A stretch of DNA of 64,000 bases from Streptomyces sp. NBC_01016 (GTDB lineage Bacteria; Actinomycetota; Actinomycetes; Streptomycetales; Streptomycetaceae), in NCBI RefSeq assembly GCF_026341035.1, contig NZ_JAPEOQ010000001.1:1984001-2048000 (forward strand). The letters are read 5' to 3'. This document shows, piece by piece, positions 1 to 7,761 of the stretch. Under the pieces are notes generated by a model. The model saw only the letters and a list, made by a program, of their open reading frames with translations. It was not told where the DNA came from and made no database searches. Each line of letters opens with the position of its first letter. Within the stretch, counting starts at the first letter, position 1. The position numbers and the translations under genes are program-made.

Positions 1-216
1 GATCGCCTCGTTCCACGACAGGACGCCGTCGAAGCGGCCCCGCAATTGCTCGAAGCCGGGCATCTCGTCGACGGCGGGAGTGGTCTCGGGCGTCGCCGCG
101 TTGTTGGCGATCAGCAGCAGCGTGCGGTCCGCCGGGGCGAACCGGTCCGCGTCGAGGGCCGCGGCGAGCGTCGCGGCGCCGTACAGGGTCGAGGCCAGCA
201 GGATGCGGGTCGTCAT
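1..216 (-). CDS. Polysialyltransferase-like glycosyltransferase, N-terminus only (runs off window)
   Basis: Only the first 72 residues lie in the window; the gene continues beyond base 1. The protein begins MTTRILLASTLYGAATLAAA, with an early beta-strand followed by LLLIANNAATPETTP, the opening seen in bacterial polysialyltransferase-family (POLYST-like) glycosyltransferases. The ATG at 214-216 overlaps the TGA of the upstream GT2 gene (ATGA), so the two are probably translationally coupled. Its position beside CMP-nonulosonate and NeuB-type genes supports a role in adding nonulosonic acid residues to a wall polymer. The family call rests on a short N-terminus and context and is therefore moderate. 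Confidence 0.6.
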   Translation of the reverse strand, partial: MTTRILLASTLYGAATLAAALDADRFAPADRTLLLIANNAATPETTPAVDEMPGFEQLRGRFDGVLSWNEAI

Positions 217-1190
217 GCCGTGACCTCCGCGCTGACCGGGCGGCGGCGGAGCCGGCGCAGGCGGGTGGCCCGCTGGGTGTCCATCGAGTCGAGCGCGTCG
301 TCGAGCACCCGCTGCGGCATGCGCTTGAGCGCGGCCGCGCTGAGCGACTTCAATGTGCGGGCCACGGGAGGTTCGAACCTTTCGATGGATCCCAAGTGGT
401 GGGAAATGATGGCGCAGTACGTACGCACGGCCTTCGGGAGAAGCAGCTCGGCATCCCGGTCCTGGGCTGTTTCCCGGACGACCTGGTCGAATGCCCGGAT
501 GAAATCGAGCTGCCGTACGTCACCGATCTGAGTGAGCGACGACGAGACGCCACGGCGATAGAAAACGCCCAAAGTGGAGACCGCCGCAAAGGATTTCGCC
601 TCGCGGTGCAGCCGCCAGATCCACGGCCGGTCCTCCGCCGTGCGCAGCCCGTCCGTGAAGTGCAGCAGCCCCTCGTCGGCGAGCCGCCGGTGGTACATGC
701 CGGCCCACGCGTACGCGTAGTCGACGCCGGTCGAGCGGTCGGCGGGCAGGATCGCCGCGCGCGGGTCCATGACGACGTCGCGCAGACCGTGCGGGAAGCG
801 GTGCACCGAGCGGGCCCGCGCCGTGCACTGGACGTGATCCGTGCGCACGAAGTCGCAGCCGAGGCCCTCTATGGCGGCCAGCAGCTGCGCGTAGTACCCG
901 GGCGCGAGCCAGTCGTCGCCGTCAAGGAAGGCGAGATATTCGCCGCGGGCCCTGTCGAGTCCTGTGTTGCGGGCGGTCGCGAGTCCTCCGTTCCGTTCGT
1001 GTCGCACGACGACCGCGCCGGGCAGCTCGCGCTCGGCGCGCGCGAGAATGTCCGGAGTCTCGTCCTTGGAGCAGTCGTCGACGAGAATGAATTCGAAGTC
1101 GTCGCGTGCGTTCGCTCGCAGACTTCTGAGGGTGTCGGGCGCGTATTGCTGCACGTTGTAGAACGGCACGATGACGGAGAGCTTGACCAC
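213..1190 (-). CDS. GT2-family glycosyltransferase
   Basis: A 325-residue GT-A fold glycosyltransferase, probably cytoplasmic and membrane-associated. The N-terminus reads VKLSVIVPFYN, followed by FILVDDCSKDET (nucleotide-sugar binding) and YLAFLDGDDW (the DxD-type metal site). These are the classic GT2 motifs within the first ~100 residues; the C-terminal half is Arg-rich. I chose the GTG at 1190 because it lies immediately before the first beta-strand; the open frame continues upstream, but that stretch reads as antisense to the neighbouring gene. Its TGA overlaps the ATG of the polysialyltransferase-like gene. It likely elongates or primes the nonulosonate-containing wall glycan; acceptor and donor cannot be read from sequence. 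Confidence 0.85.
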   Translation of the reverse strand: MVKLSVIVPFYNVQQYAPDTLRSLRANARDDFEFILVDDCSKDETPDILARAERELPGAVVVRHERNGGLATARNTGLDRARGEYLAFLDGDDWLAPGYYAQLLAAIEGLGCDFVRTDHVQCTARARSVHRFPHGLRDVVMDPRAAILPADRSTGVDYAYAWAGMYHRRLADEGLLHFTDGLRTAEDRPWIWRLHREAKSFAAVSTLGVFYRRGVSSSLTQIGDVRQLDFIRAFDQVVRETAQDRDAELLLPKAVRTYCAIISHHLGSIERFEPPVARTLKSLSAAALKRMPQRVLDDALDSMDTQRATRLRRLRRRPVSAEVTA

Positions 1191-1388
1191 GACGGTGACG
1201 TTAGGGCGCGGCCCGGCATTCGTCTTGACCGGTGGCTTGATGTCAGGTGAACGAAGCGTGGCGGGACCGTGAACCGGCCCTGGCGGGGGCCATTTCCGGG
1301 GCCGATTCGCCATTCGTCGGTGTGCTGTTAACCCTTTGTTGCATTCTGGTTGGGCCGCGGCTCGGAATTGCTTCCTAGGTTTTCCATC
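1191..1388. promoter_or_regulatory. Divergent promoter region of the wall-glycan genes
   Basis: About 200 bases separate the divergent GT2 and DUF6716-like genes. The stretch at roughly 1305-1350 is distinctly AT-richer than its surroundings, as expected for Streptomyces promoters. I cannot assign convincing -35/-10 pairs to either direction. Confidence 0.4.
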
Positions 1389-2714
1389 GTGCCAGTAAGG
1401 AACCGAAAGCAGCTCAGGGTCGCCGTGCTCGCGGACTCCGACACCCGGTGGAAATGGGGGTCGCTCACCGCCTCCCGCATCGCCCCCGACAGTGTCGCCC
1501 TCGACGGCTATCTGCTGCGCGGCCGGGCCACCCCGACCCCGCGCCAGCTCCGCGAGATCGGCGTCCGCGCCGACAGCCTGCGCGAGGTCACGGCCGTCGA
1601 ATTCCTGCGCGAGATGGAGTCGGCAGCATCCGGCGACCGCGAGTCCCGCGGATACGACGTCGTGCTGCTCGCCCTCGTCGGCGGGGGAGTCCAGGCCGTC
1701 CTGCACGGCCTCGCCCACGCCTGGCGGGGAGCGGCGCGCCGCCCCGTCGTCGTCACCGGCTATGTCGGCGTCGTCTACGAGAAGCTCGCCGACGGCCTCC
1801 TCCTGCGGCACGGCGCCGACGTGGTGCTCGCCAACTCGGGCTACGACGCGGACCGGTTCCGCGCCGTGTACGAGGGAGTGGGCGCGGACGCCTCCGCGGT
1901 GACCGAGTGCGCGCTGCCGTTCCTCGGCGGCGAGCCGTACACCGGCGGCGCCGCCCCGTACACGGTGACCTTCGCGGCGCAGCCGTCCGTGCCGGACACC
2001 GCGGCCGACCGCGACTATCTGCTGGGCCGCCTCGTCCGGCACGCCGAGTCGCACCCCGACCGCGAGGTGCTGCTCAAGCTGCGCAGCAAGCCCGGCGAAC
2101 ACACCACGCACATCGAGGAGATCCCCTACCAGAAGCTCGCGCAGCGCCGCGAACTGCCGGCCAACTTCCGGCTCGTGTACGGAAACATGGGCGAGGTCCT
2201 CGACCGTACGGACCTGCTCGTCACGGTCAGCTCCACCGCCGCCCTCGAATCGCTGCACCGGCGCATCCCGACCGCGCTGCTCACCGACCTGGGCGTGCGC
2301 GAGGCCCTCGGCAACCACCACTTCACCGGCTCCAACTGCCTCGTGTCCTGGGACCAGTTGGACGCGGGAGCGCGGCCCGAGCCGGACCCCGGCTGGCTCG
2401 CCCGGCAGGGCGTCGCGGCCGACGGCACGTACGAAAGCGCCTTCGACGGCGCGCGGGCCCGGGTCGCCGAACTGCTCGACGCCGACCGGCCCGCTCTCAC
2501 TCCGTACTACAGCCGCACCACCGCGCCCGGCTATCTGCCGCGCATCCTCGCCCGCCACCACCTCGCACCCGACGGCAGCCCGCTGCCCGGCGCGCCCGCC
2601 GCCGACCGGGCGCCGGGCCCTGTGCGACAGGTCGTGCGCCGGGCCGCCCGTGGCGCCTACCGGCACGGGGTGCAGCGCGTCGCCCCCGTGATCCGGCGGA
2701 TGGGGGAGCTGTGA
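1389..2714 (+). CDS. Putative glycosyltransferase, DUF6716-like
   Basis: A 441-residue protein. It starts with a Rossmann-like strand (LRVAVLADSD) and carries a C-terminal segment VTVSSTAALESLHRRIPTAL, which resembles the donor-binding half of GT-B enzymes acting on surface polymers. I recall such Streptomyces proteins being annotated as DUF6716 putative glycosyltransferases. The GTG at 1389 was preferred over the in-frame GTG 39 bases upstream, which adds a non-conserved-looking tail. The basic C-terminus may bind membrane. It heads the set leading into the CMP-sugar synthetase and NeuB genes, so it probably builds the same glycan. The linkage formed is unknown. Confidence 0.6.
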   Translation: MPVRNRKQLRVAVLADSDTRWKWGSLTASRIAPDSVALDGYLLRGRATPTPRQLREIGVRADSLREVTAVEFLREMESAASGDRESRGYDVVLLALVGGGVQAVLHGLAHAWRGAARRPVVVTGYVGVVYEKLADGLLLRHGADVVLANSGYDADRFRAVYEGVGADASAVTECALPFLGGEPYTGGAAPYTVTFAAQPSVPDTAADRDYLLGRLVRHAESHPDREVLLKLRSKPGEHTTHIEEIPYQKLAQRRELPANFRLVYGNMGEVLDRTDLLVTVSSTAALESLHRRIPTALLTDLGVREALGNHHFTGSNCLVSWDQLDAGARPEPDPGWLARQGVAADGTYESAFDGARARVAELLDADRPALTPYYSRTTAPGYLPRILARHHLAPDGSPLPGAPAADRAPGPVRQVVRRAARGAYRHGVQRVAPVIRRMGEL

Positions 2715-2770
2715 CCCCGCATCAGGACCCGCCTCTGAGGAACGACCAACTCCCTGAAGGAGAAGCGCAC

Positions 2771-4087
2771 ATGACCGACCTTGAGACGGTCCAGGCCGCC
2801 CCGGAGGCGGGCCTCGCCGCCCCCGTACGACGCGTCCTCGCCGTGATCCCCGCCCGCGGCGGCTCCAAGGGCGTACCGGCGAAGAACCTGGCCCCGGTCG
2901 GCGGCACGCCCCTGGTGGCCCGCGCCGTGCGCGAGTGCCTCGCCACCCGGCAGGTCACCGACGTCGTGGTCTCCACCGACGACGCCGCCATCGCCGCCGC
3001 CGCGCGGGACGCGGGCGCCGAGGTCGTGACCCGGCCCACCGCCATCGCCGGCGACAAGTCCAGCTCCGAGGCCGCCGTGCTGCACGCCATGGACGCGCAC
3101 GAGGCGCTGCACGGCGCGGCCGTCGACGTGGTGCTGCTCGTCCAGTGCACCAGCCCCTTCCTCGTACGGGAGGACATCGACGCGGTGGTCGGCGCGATCC
3201 TCGACGGCGGCGCGGACAGCGCGTTGACCGTCGCGGCGTTCCACGGCTTCGTATGGCGGGACGAGGCGGATGAACCGCAATCGACCTCCGTACACAGCAA
3301 GGCCGTTGAGGGCGGTGTCGCCGTCCTCGCCGACCGGAAGACCGCGACCGGCGGCGGCTACGGCGTCAACCACGACAAGTCGCAGCGCCAGATGCGCCAG
3401 GACCGGCCCCAGGACCTCCTGGAGACCGGCGCCGTCTACGGCATGGAGACCAACGGGTTCCGCCGCCACGCGCACCGCTTCTTCGGCCGCACCGAACTGG
3501 TGCGCACCGACCCCGCGCGCGTGCTGGAGATCGACGACCCGCACGACCTCGCGCGCGCCCGCGCGCTGGCCCCCCTCTTCGACCAGCAGTCCGTCCTCCC
3601 CTCCAGGGAAGACGTCGACGCGGTCGTCCTCGACTTCGACGGCACCCAGACCGACGACAAGGTGCTGATCGACTCCGAAGGACGGGAGTTCGTCACCGTG
3701 CACCGCGGTGACGGCCTCGGCATCGCGGCCCTCCGCAGGAGCGGTCTCGAACTGCTCATCCTGTCCACGGAAGTGAACCCGGTCGTCGCCGCCCGGGCCA
3801 GGAAGCTCAAGATCCCGGTCCTGCACGGCATCGACCGCAAGGACCTCGCACTCAAGCAGTGGTGCGAGGAGCAGGGCATCGCGCCCGAGCGCGTGCTCTA
3901 CGTCGGCAACGACGTCAACGACCTCCCGTGCTTCGCCCTCGCGGGCTGGCCCGTGGCGGTCGCCAGTGCCCATGACGTCGTGCGCGGCGCCGCACGCGCC
4001 GTCACCACCGTCCCCGGAGGCGAAGGCGCGATCCGAGAGATCGCCAGCTGGATCCTCGGCCCTTCTCTCGATTCCCTCAACAAGTAA
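2771..4087 (+). CDS. neuA: Bifunctional CMP-nonulosonate cytidylyltransferase / HAD phosphatase
   Basis: A fusion of 438 residues. The first ~230 form an acylneuraminate/KDO cytidylyltransferase with the nucleotide loop VIPARGGSKGVPAKN (about 25-39) and LVQCTSPFL. From about residue 283 a KdsC-like HAD phosphatase follows: motif I is DFDGT (D288, D290) and motif III is GNDVNDLP (about 379-386). The pair would dephosphorylate a nonulosonate-9-phosphate and activate it with CTP. The ATG at 2771 has a strong GAAGGAG eight bases upstream. The next gene is a NeuB-type synthase 14 bases downstream, so one operon supplies CMP-Kdn or CMP-sialic acid. No epimerase or N-acetyl-handling gene is visible, which favours Kdn over sialic acid. 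Confidence 0.85.
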   Translation: MTDLETVQAAPEAGLAAPVRRVLAVIPARGGSKGVPAKNLAPVGGTPLVARAVRECLATRQVTDVVVSTDDAAIAAAARDAGAEVVTRPTAIAGDKSSSEAAVLHAMDAHEALHGAAVDVVLLVQCTSPFLVREDIDAVVGAILDGGADSALTVAAFHGFVWRDEADEPQSTSVHSKAVEGGVAVLADRKTATGGGYGVNHDKSQRQMRQDRPQDLLETGAVYGMETNGFRRHAHRFFGRTELVRTDPARVLEIDDPHDLARARALAPLFDQQSVLPSREDVDAVVLDFDGTQTDDKVLIDSEGREFVTVHRGDGLGIAALRRSGLELLILSTEVNPVVAARARKLKIPVLHGIDRKDLALKQWCEEQGIAPERVLYVGNDVNDLPCFALAGWPVAVASAHDVVRGAARAVTTVPGGEGAIREIASWILGPSLDSLNK

Positions 4088-4101
4088 GGAACGCCAGAAC
4101 C

Positions 4102-5061
4102 ATGTCCAACGCGCGTCTTTCCCACGCATCCGACTCCCGTATCCGCAGCTTCGGTTCGCGCGAGGCCGGCCCCGGCCGCCCCGTCTACATCACCGGCGAG
4201 ATCGGCATCAACCACAACGGTGACCTGGAGAACGCGTTCCGGCTGATCGACGCCGCCGCCGAAGCCGGCTGCGACGCCGTCAAGTTCCAGAAGCGCACCC
4301 CCGAGATCTGCACGCCGCGCGACCAGTGGGACATCGAGCGGGACACCCCCTGGGGCCGGATGACGTACATCGACTACCGGCACCGCGTCGAGTTCGGCGA
4401 GGACGAGTACCGGGCGATCGACGAGTACTGCAAGAAGCGCGGCATCGACTGGTTCGCCTCCCCGTGGGACACCGAGGCCGTCGCCTTCCTTGAGAAGTTC
4501 GACGTCCCCGCCCACAAGGTGGCCTCCGCCTCCCTCACGGACGACGAGCTGCTCCGCGCCCTGCGCGCGACGGGCCGCACGGTGATCCTCTCCACCGGCA
4601 TGTCGACGCCGAAGCAGATCCGCCACGCGGTCGAGGTCCTCGGCTCGGACAACATCCTCATGTGCCACGCCACGTCGACGTACCCGGCGCAGGCCGAGGA
4701 GCTCAACCTCCGCGTCATCAACACCCTCCAGGCCGAGTACCCGAACGTCCCGATCGGCTACTCCGGCCACGAGACCGGCCTCCAGACGACGCTCGCCGCC
4801 GTCGCCCTCGGCGCCGCCTTCGTCGAGCGCCACATCACCCTCGACCGCGCCATGTGGGGCTCCGACCAGGCCGCCTCCGTGGAGCCGGGGGGCCTCACAC
4901 GCCTCGTGCGCGACATCCGCACCATCGAGGAGTCCCTCGGTGACGGCGTCAAGAAGGTCTACGAGTCCGAGCTCGGCCCGATGAAGAAGCTGCGCCGCGT
5001 GCCGGGCGTCGTCGCCGACGCGGAGATCGCCGTCGCCGCCGGCGAGCCGGTGGGCGTCTGA
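4102..5061 (+). CDS. neuB: NeuB-type nonulosonic acid (Kdn/sialic) synthase
   Basis: A 319-residue NeuB-family TIM-barrel enzyme condensing phosphoenolpyruvate with a hexose derivative to give a nonulosonic acid. Visible hallmarks are ITGEIGINHNGD near the N-terminus, DAVKFQKRTPE, LSTGMST, NILMCHATSTYP and IGYSGHETG. The protein is shorter than typical NeuB (about 345-350) and ends soon after the barrel, so it seems to lack the C-terminal antifreeze-like SAF domain that closes the active site of the neighbouring subunit. Its Shine-Dalgarno AAGGA overlaps the stop codon of the preceding synthetase gene, indicating a single transcript. Confidence 0.9.
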   Translation: MSNARLSHASDSRIRSFGSREAGPGRPVYITGEIGINHNGDLENAFRLIDAAAEAGCDAVKFQKRTPEICTPRDQWDIERDTPWGRMTYIDYRHRVEFGEDEYRAIDEYCKKRGIDWFASPWDTEAVAFLEKFDVPAHKVASASLTDDELLRALRATGRTVILSTGMSTPKQIRHAVEVLGSDNILMCHATSTYPAQAEELNLRVINTLQAEYPNVPIGYSGHETGLQTTLAAVALGAAFVERHITLDRAMWGSDQAASVEPGGLTRLVRDIRTIEESLGDGVKKVYESELGPMKKLRRVPGVVADAEIAVAAGEPVGV

Positions 5062-5141
5062 CGGTCAACGGATCGACTCGTGGGCGGCCGGGCGCGGCGT
5101 TGACCGCGCCCGGCCGCCCCGGCGCCCTCGGGAGGGCCCGC

Positions 5142-6167
5142 ATGTCCGGCAGTACGTTGTGCTTCGTCGAGAGCCCGGTACAGCTCCTCAACGTCCTGGA
5201 GTGGGCACACCACCAAGAGGTCACCGGGACCGTCGTGGTGCTCTCGCCCACCGACCCGATGACCCGCGGCCAGCTGCGCCGCATGGCCGAACTCGCCCGC
5301 ACCGAAGGACACACGGTGCGCTGGGAGGAGGCCCGCGGCGGCGCGGCCGCACCCTTCCAGACGATCGGCGGGCTCGCCCCGTCGCTGCGCAGGGCCGACC
5401 GGATAGTCCTCGGCGACCCGTTCTCCCGCTACGTACAGCTGCTGCTCACGATCACTCGTGCCCGCGAGCTCGTCGTCGTCGACGACGGCACCGCCACCAT
5501 GGAGTTCGTCGCCCAACTGGTGCGCGGCGAGCGGCTCGTGCGCTGGCACCGGCGCGGCGGCAGGGTGGGCCCGCGCGACCTCGTCTTCGGTCCCGTCGCG
5601 GCCGCCGCACGCCGCAGGCTCACCGGGCACGCGCGCCGCGACTCCGTGTCCGTGTTCACGTCGATGCCGGTGGCCGAGGTCCCCGACGGCGTCACCGTGA
5701 CCTCCAACGACTACGCCTGGACCCGCGCCCGCTTCGGCCCGCCCCGGATCACGCGCGGCGCCGACATGGTCGGAACCTCCCTGGTGGAGACGGGAGTCGT
5801 CGACCTGGAGCAGTACCTCGGCGCGGTCCGCGAACTGACCCGCGCGCACGGCGCCACCCGCTACTTCGCCCACCGCCGCGAGAGCGCCGACAAGCTCCAC
5901 CGCCTCGCCGCCGAGACCGGCCTGGAGATCGTCCGCCCCGACCTCCCCCTGGAGCTGATCGCCCGGCGCGGCCCCATCGGCCGTACGATCCTCAGCTTCC
6001 CCTCGACCGTCGTGCACACCCTGCCGATCGCCCTCGCGGGTACGGGGGTGAAGGTGGCGGTGTGCGAGATCGACCCGGCGTGGCTGCGGCAGGGCGTCTC
6101 CGATCACGCGCAGGGGTTCCTGGCGGGGATCGCGGGGTCGGCGCGGGGTGTGGTGCGGGCGGTGTGA
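5142..6167 (+). CDS. GT52-like glycosyltransferase, probable sialyl/Kdn-transferase
   Basis: A 341-residue protein. It begins STLCFVESPVQLLNVLEWA and has LVVVDDGTATMEF after a conserved-looking PFSRYVQLLL. This order (ESPxQ, then DDGT) resembles the GT52 lipooligosaccharide sialyltransferase group. The ATG at 5142 is preceded by GGAGG at 5131-5135; an upstream in-frame TTG is unlikely. It is the last gene of the CMP-nonulosonate operon, so a transferase using the activated sugar is the natural reading. The GT52 assignment is from remembered motifs and is not certain. Confidence 0.55.
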   Translation: MSGSTLCFVESPVQLLNVLEWAHHQEVTGTVVVLSPTDPMTRGQLRRMAELARTEGHTVRWEEARGGAAAPFQTIGGLAPSLRRADRIVLGDPFSRYVQLLLTITRARELVVVDDGTATMEFVAQLVRGERLVRWHRRGGRVGPRDLVFGPVAAAARRRLTGHARRDSVSVFTSMPVAEVPDGVTVTSNDYAWTRARFGPPRITRGADMVGTSLVETGVVDLEQYLGAVRELTRAHGATRYFAHRRESADKLHRLAAETGLEIVRPDLPLELIARRGPIGRTILSFPSTVVHTLPIALAGTGVKVAVCEIDPAWLRQGVSDHAQGFLAGIAGSARGVVRAV

Positions 6168-6211
6168 ATTCCGCTGGCCTCGCTCCCGGCGCAGGCCGTA
6201 CGCTCACCCCT

Positions 6212-6283
6212 GTGACCAGCCCCGAGTCCGACAGACTCCGGCCACCGGCAGCCGTCCGGTGGCCTTCTTCCGCGCATCGTTGA
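6212..6283 (+). CDS. Leader peptide upstream of Cmx-type exporter
   Basis: A 23-codon open frame from GTG 6212 to TGA 6281, starting MTSPESDRLR and ending WPSSAHR. It lies 131 bases before the exporter start and is threaded through two competing hairpins. An arm inside it (GACTCCGG, 6234-6241) is perfectly complementary to the exporter ribosome-binding region (CCGGAGTC, 6403-6410). This is the arrangement expected for ribosome-stalling attenuation of a ribosome-drug exporter. I see no strong Shine-Dalgarno for the leader; the frame itself is seen, the function is inferred. Confidence 0.5.
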   Translation: MTSPESDRLRPPAAVRWPSSAHR

Positions 6284-6308
6284 GGCCCGTCCCTACTGGA
6301 CCGGGCCT
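6224..6308 (+). promoter_or_regulatory. Attenuator-like hairpins of the Cmx leader
   Basis: Three structures can be read by eye. First, GAGTC (6224-6228) pairs with GACTC (6234-6238) over a 5-nt loop. Second, GGCCACCGG (6240-6248) pairs with CCGGTGGCC (6256-6264) over a 7-nt loop and is followed by TTCTTCC, terminator-like. Third, AGGCCCGTCC (6283-6292) pairs with GGACCGGGCCT (6298-6308) with one bulge. The first uses the same GACTC arm that can mask the exporter ribosome-binding site, so the pairings are mutually exclusive. Confidence 0.55.
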
Positions 6309-6414
6309 CCGCTGACGCACATCCCGCTGACGCACACGTACGCCATCGCCACCGTCCTCGTACGCCTGCCGGAACCGCGACCACACCTCCATCTCCACGG
6401 TCCCGGAGTCCGTC

Positions 6415-7599
6415 GTGCCTTTCGCTCTCCACCTGCTCGCCCTCGCTGTCTTCGCGCAGGGAACATCCGAGTTCATGCTCTCGGGGCTCGGCCCCGACAT
6501 CGCCCATGACCTGGGCGTCTCCATCCCCGCCGCCGGTGCGCTCACGTCCGCCTTCGCGATCGGCATGATCGTCGGGGCGCCGCTCACGGCCGTCCTCGCC
6601 GTGCGGTGGCCACGCCGCCCGGCCCTCTTCGGCTTCCTCCTGGTCTTCGCGCTCGTGCATGTCGTCGGCGCGCTGACCAGCAGCTTCCCCGTACTGCTCG
6701 GCACGCGTGTCGTCGCGGCGCTCGTCAACGCAGGGTTCCTCGCGGTCGCCCTCGCCACGGCGGTGAGCATGGTCGCGCCCGACGCCAAGGGCCGCGCCAC
6801 GTCGATCCTGCTCGGCGGCACCACCCTGGCCTGCGTCGCGGGCGTGCCCGGCGGGGCGCTGCTCGGCCAGCTCCTCGGCTGGCGGGCCGCGTTCTGGGCC
6901 GTCGCGCTGATCTGCGTACCCGCGATGATCGCCGTGCTGCGGTCGGTGCCGGCGGAGTCGGGGCCGGGCGCGCGCGGCGACGTGCGGGCGGAGGCGCGGG
7001 CGCTGCGCGGTCCGCGGCTGCTCACGGTGCTGCTGCTCGGCGCGCTGGTCAACGCCGCCACGTTCTGTACGTTCACGTACCTGGCGCCCGTCGCCACGGA
7101 GGTCACCGGGATCGGTGAGGACCGGGTCCCGGCGCTGCTCGCGCTCTTCGGCCTCGGCTCGTTCGCCGGGGTCAGCGCGGCGGGCCGGCTCTCGGACACG
7201 TATCCGACGCGGGTCCTGGGGCTCGGCGGGGCGGCGCTCCTGCTCGGCTGGGTCGTGTTCGCGTTCGCCGCGGGCAACGTCGCGGCGACCCTCGTCCTCG
7301 CGTTCGTCCAGGGCGCCCTGTCCTTCGCGGTCGGCTCCACCCTCATCGCCCAGGCCCTCTACGCGGCGTCCGGCGCGCCCACCCTCGCGGGCGGCCTCGC
7401 GACGGCCGCGCTCAACGTCGGCGCGGCGCTCGGGCCGTGGGCCGGCGGGCTCGCGATCGGGGGCGGGCTCGGGTACCGGGGCGTGCCGGGGGTGAGCGCG
7501 TTGCTCGTGGCGCTTGCGTTCGTTGTGACGTGTGTCGCACGAGTGGTACGCAGGAGGGTCGGTGGCGGGGCCATCGATGAGGCCGTCGTCGGGGGCTGA
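6415..7599 (+). CDS. cmx: Cmx/CmrA-type MFS drug exporter (chloramphenicol family)
   Basis: A 394-residue major facilitator with about 12 hydrophobic segments. The N-terminus (FALHLLALAVFAQGTSEFML) and the following SIPAAGALTSAFAIGMIVGA closely match the Cmx/CmrA chloramphenicol efflux family found in actinomycetes. It would pump drug out across the membrane using the proton gradient. The GTG at 6415 has CGGAG at 6404-6408 as ribosome-binding site, and that site lies inside a segment complementary to the leader region. The gene is monocistronic. Substrate is inferred from family similarity. Confidence 0.85.
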   Translation: MPFALHLLALAVFAQGTSEFMLSGLGPDIAHDLGVSIPAAGALTSAFAIGMIVGAPLTAVLAVRWPRRPALFGFLLVFALVHVVGALTSSFPVLLGTRVVAALVNAGFLAVALATAVSMVAPDAKGRATSILLGGTTLACVAGVPGGALLGQLLGWRAAFWAVALICVPAMIAVLRSVPAESGPGARGDVRAEARALRGPRLLTVLLLGALVNAATFCTFTYLAPVATEVTGIGEDRVPALLALFGLGSFAGVSAAGRLSDTYPTRVLGLGGAALLLGWVVFAFAAGNVAATLVLAFVQGALSFAVGSTLIAQALYAASGAPTLAGGLATAALNVGAALGPWAGGLAIGGGLGYRGVPGVSALLVALAFVVTCVARVVRRRVGGGAIDEAVVGG

Positions 7600-7761
7600 G
7601 GCGCAGGCTGGGGTGCAGGTCGAGGCGCAGGTCGAAAAGAGACGTCATACCCTCCCTGTGCGATCCACATGCGCATCGCGACCATATTTCTTACCCCAAT
7701 CCGGCTGAACTTTTGTTGATCGCGGGTTAGTTGGCACCTGCATCGCCCTACCCTTCAGAGG

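Noticed and set aside
213..2666. Extension of the GT2 frame to an 817-residue protein
   Set aside because: Everything upstream of 1190 is antisense to the 1389-2714 gene, lacks GT features, and crosses the divergent promoter region.
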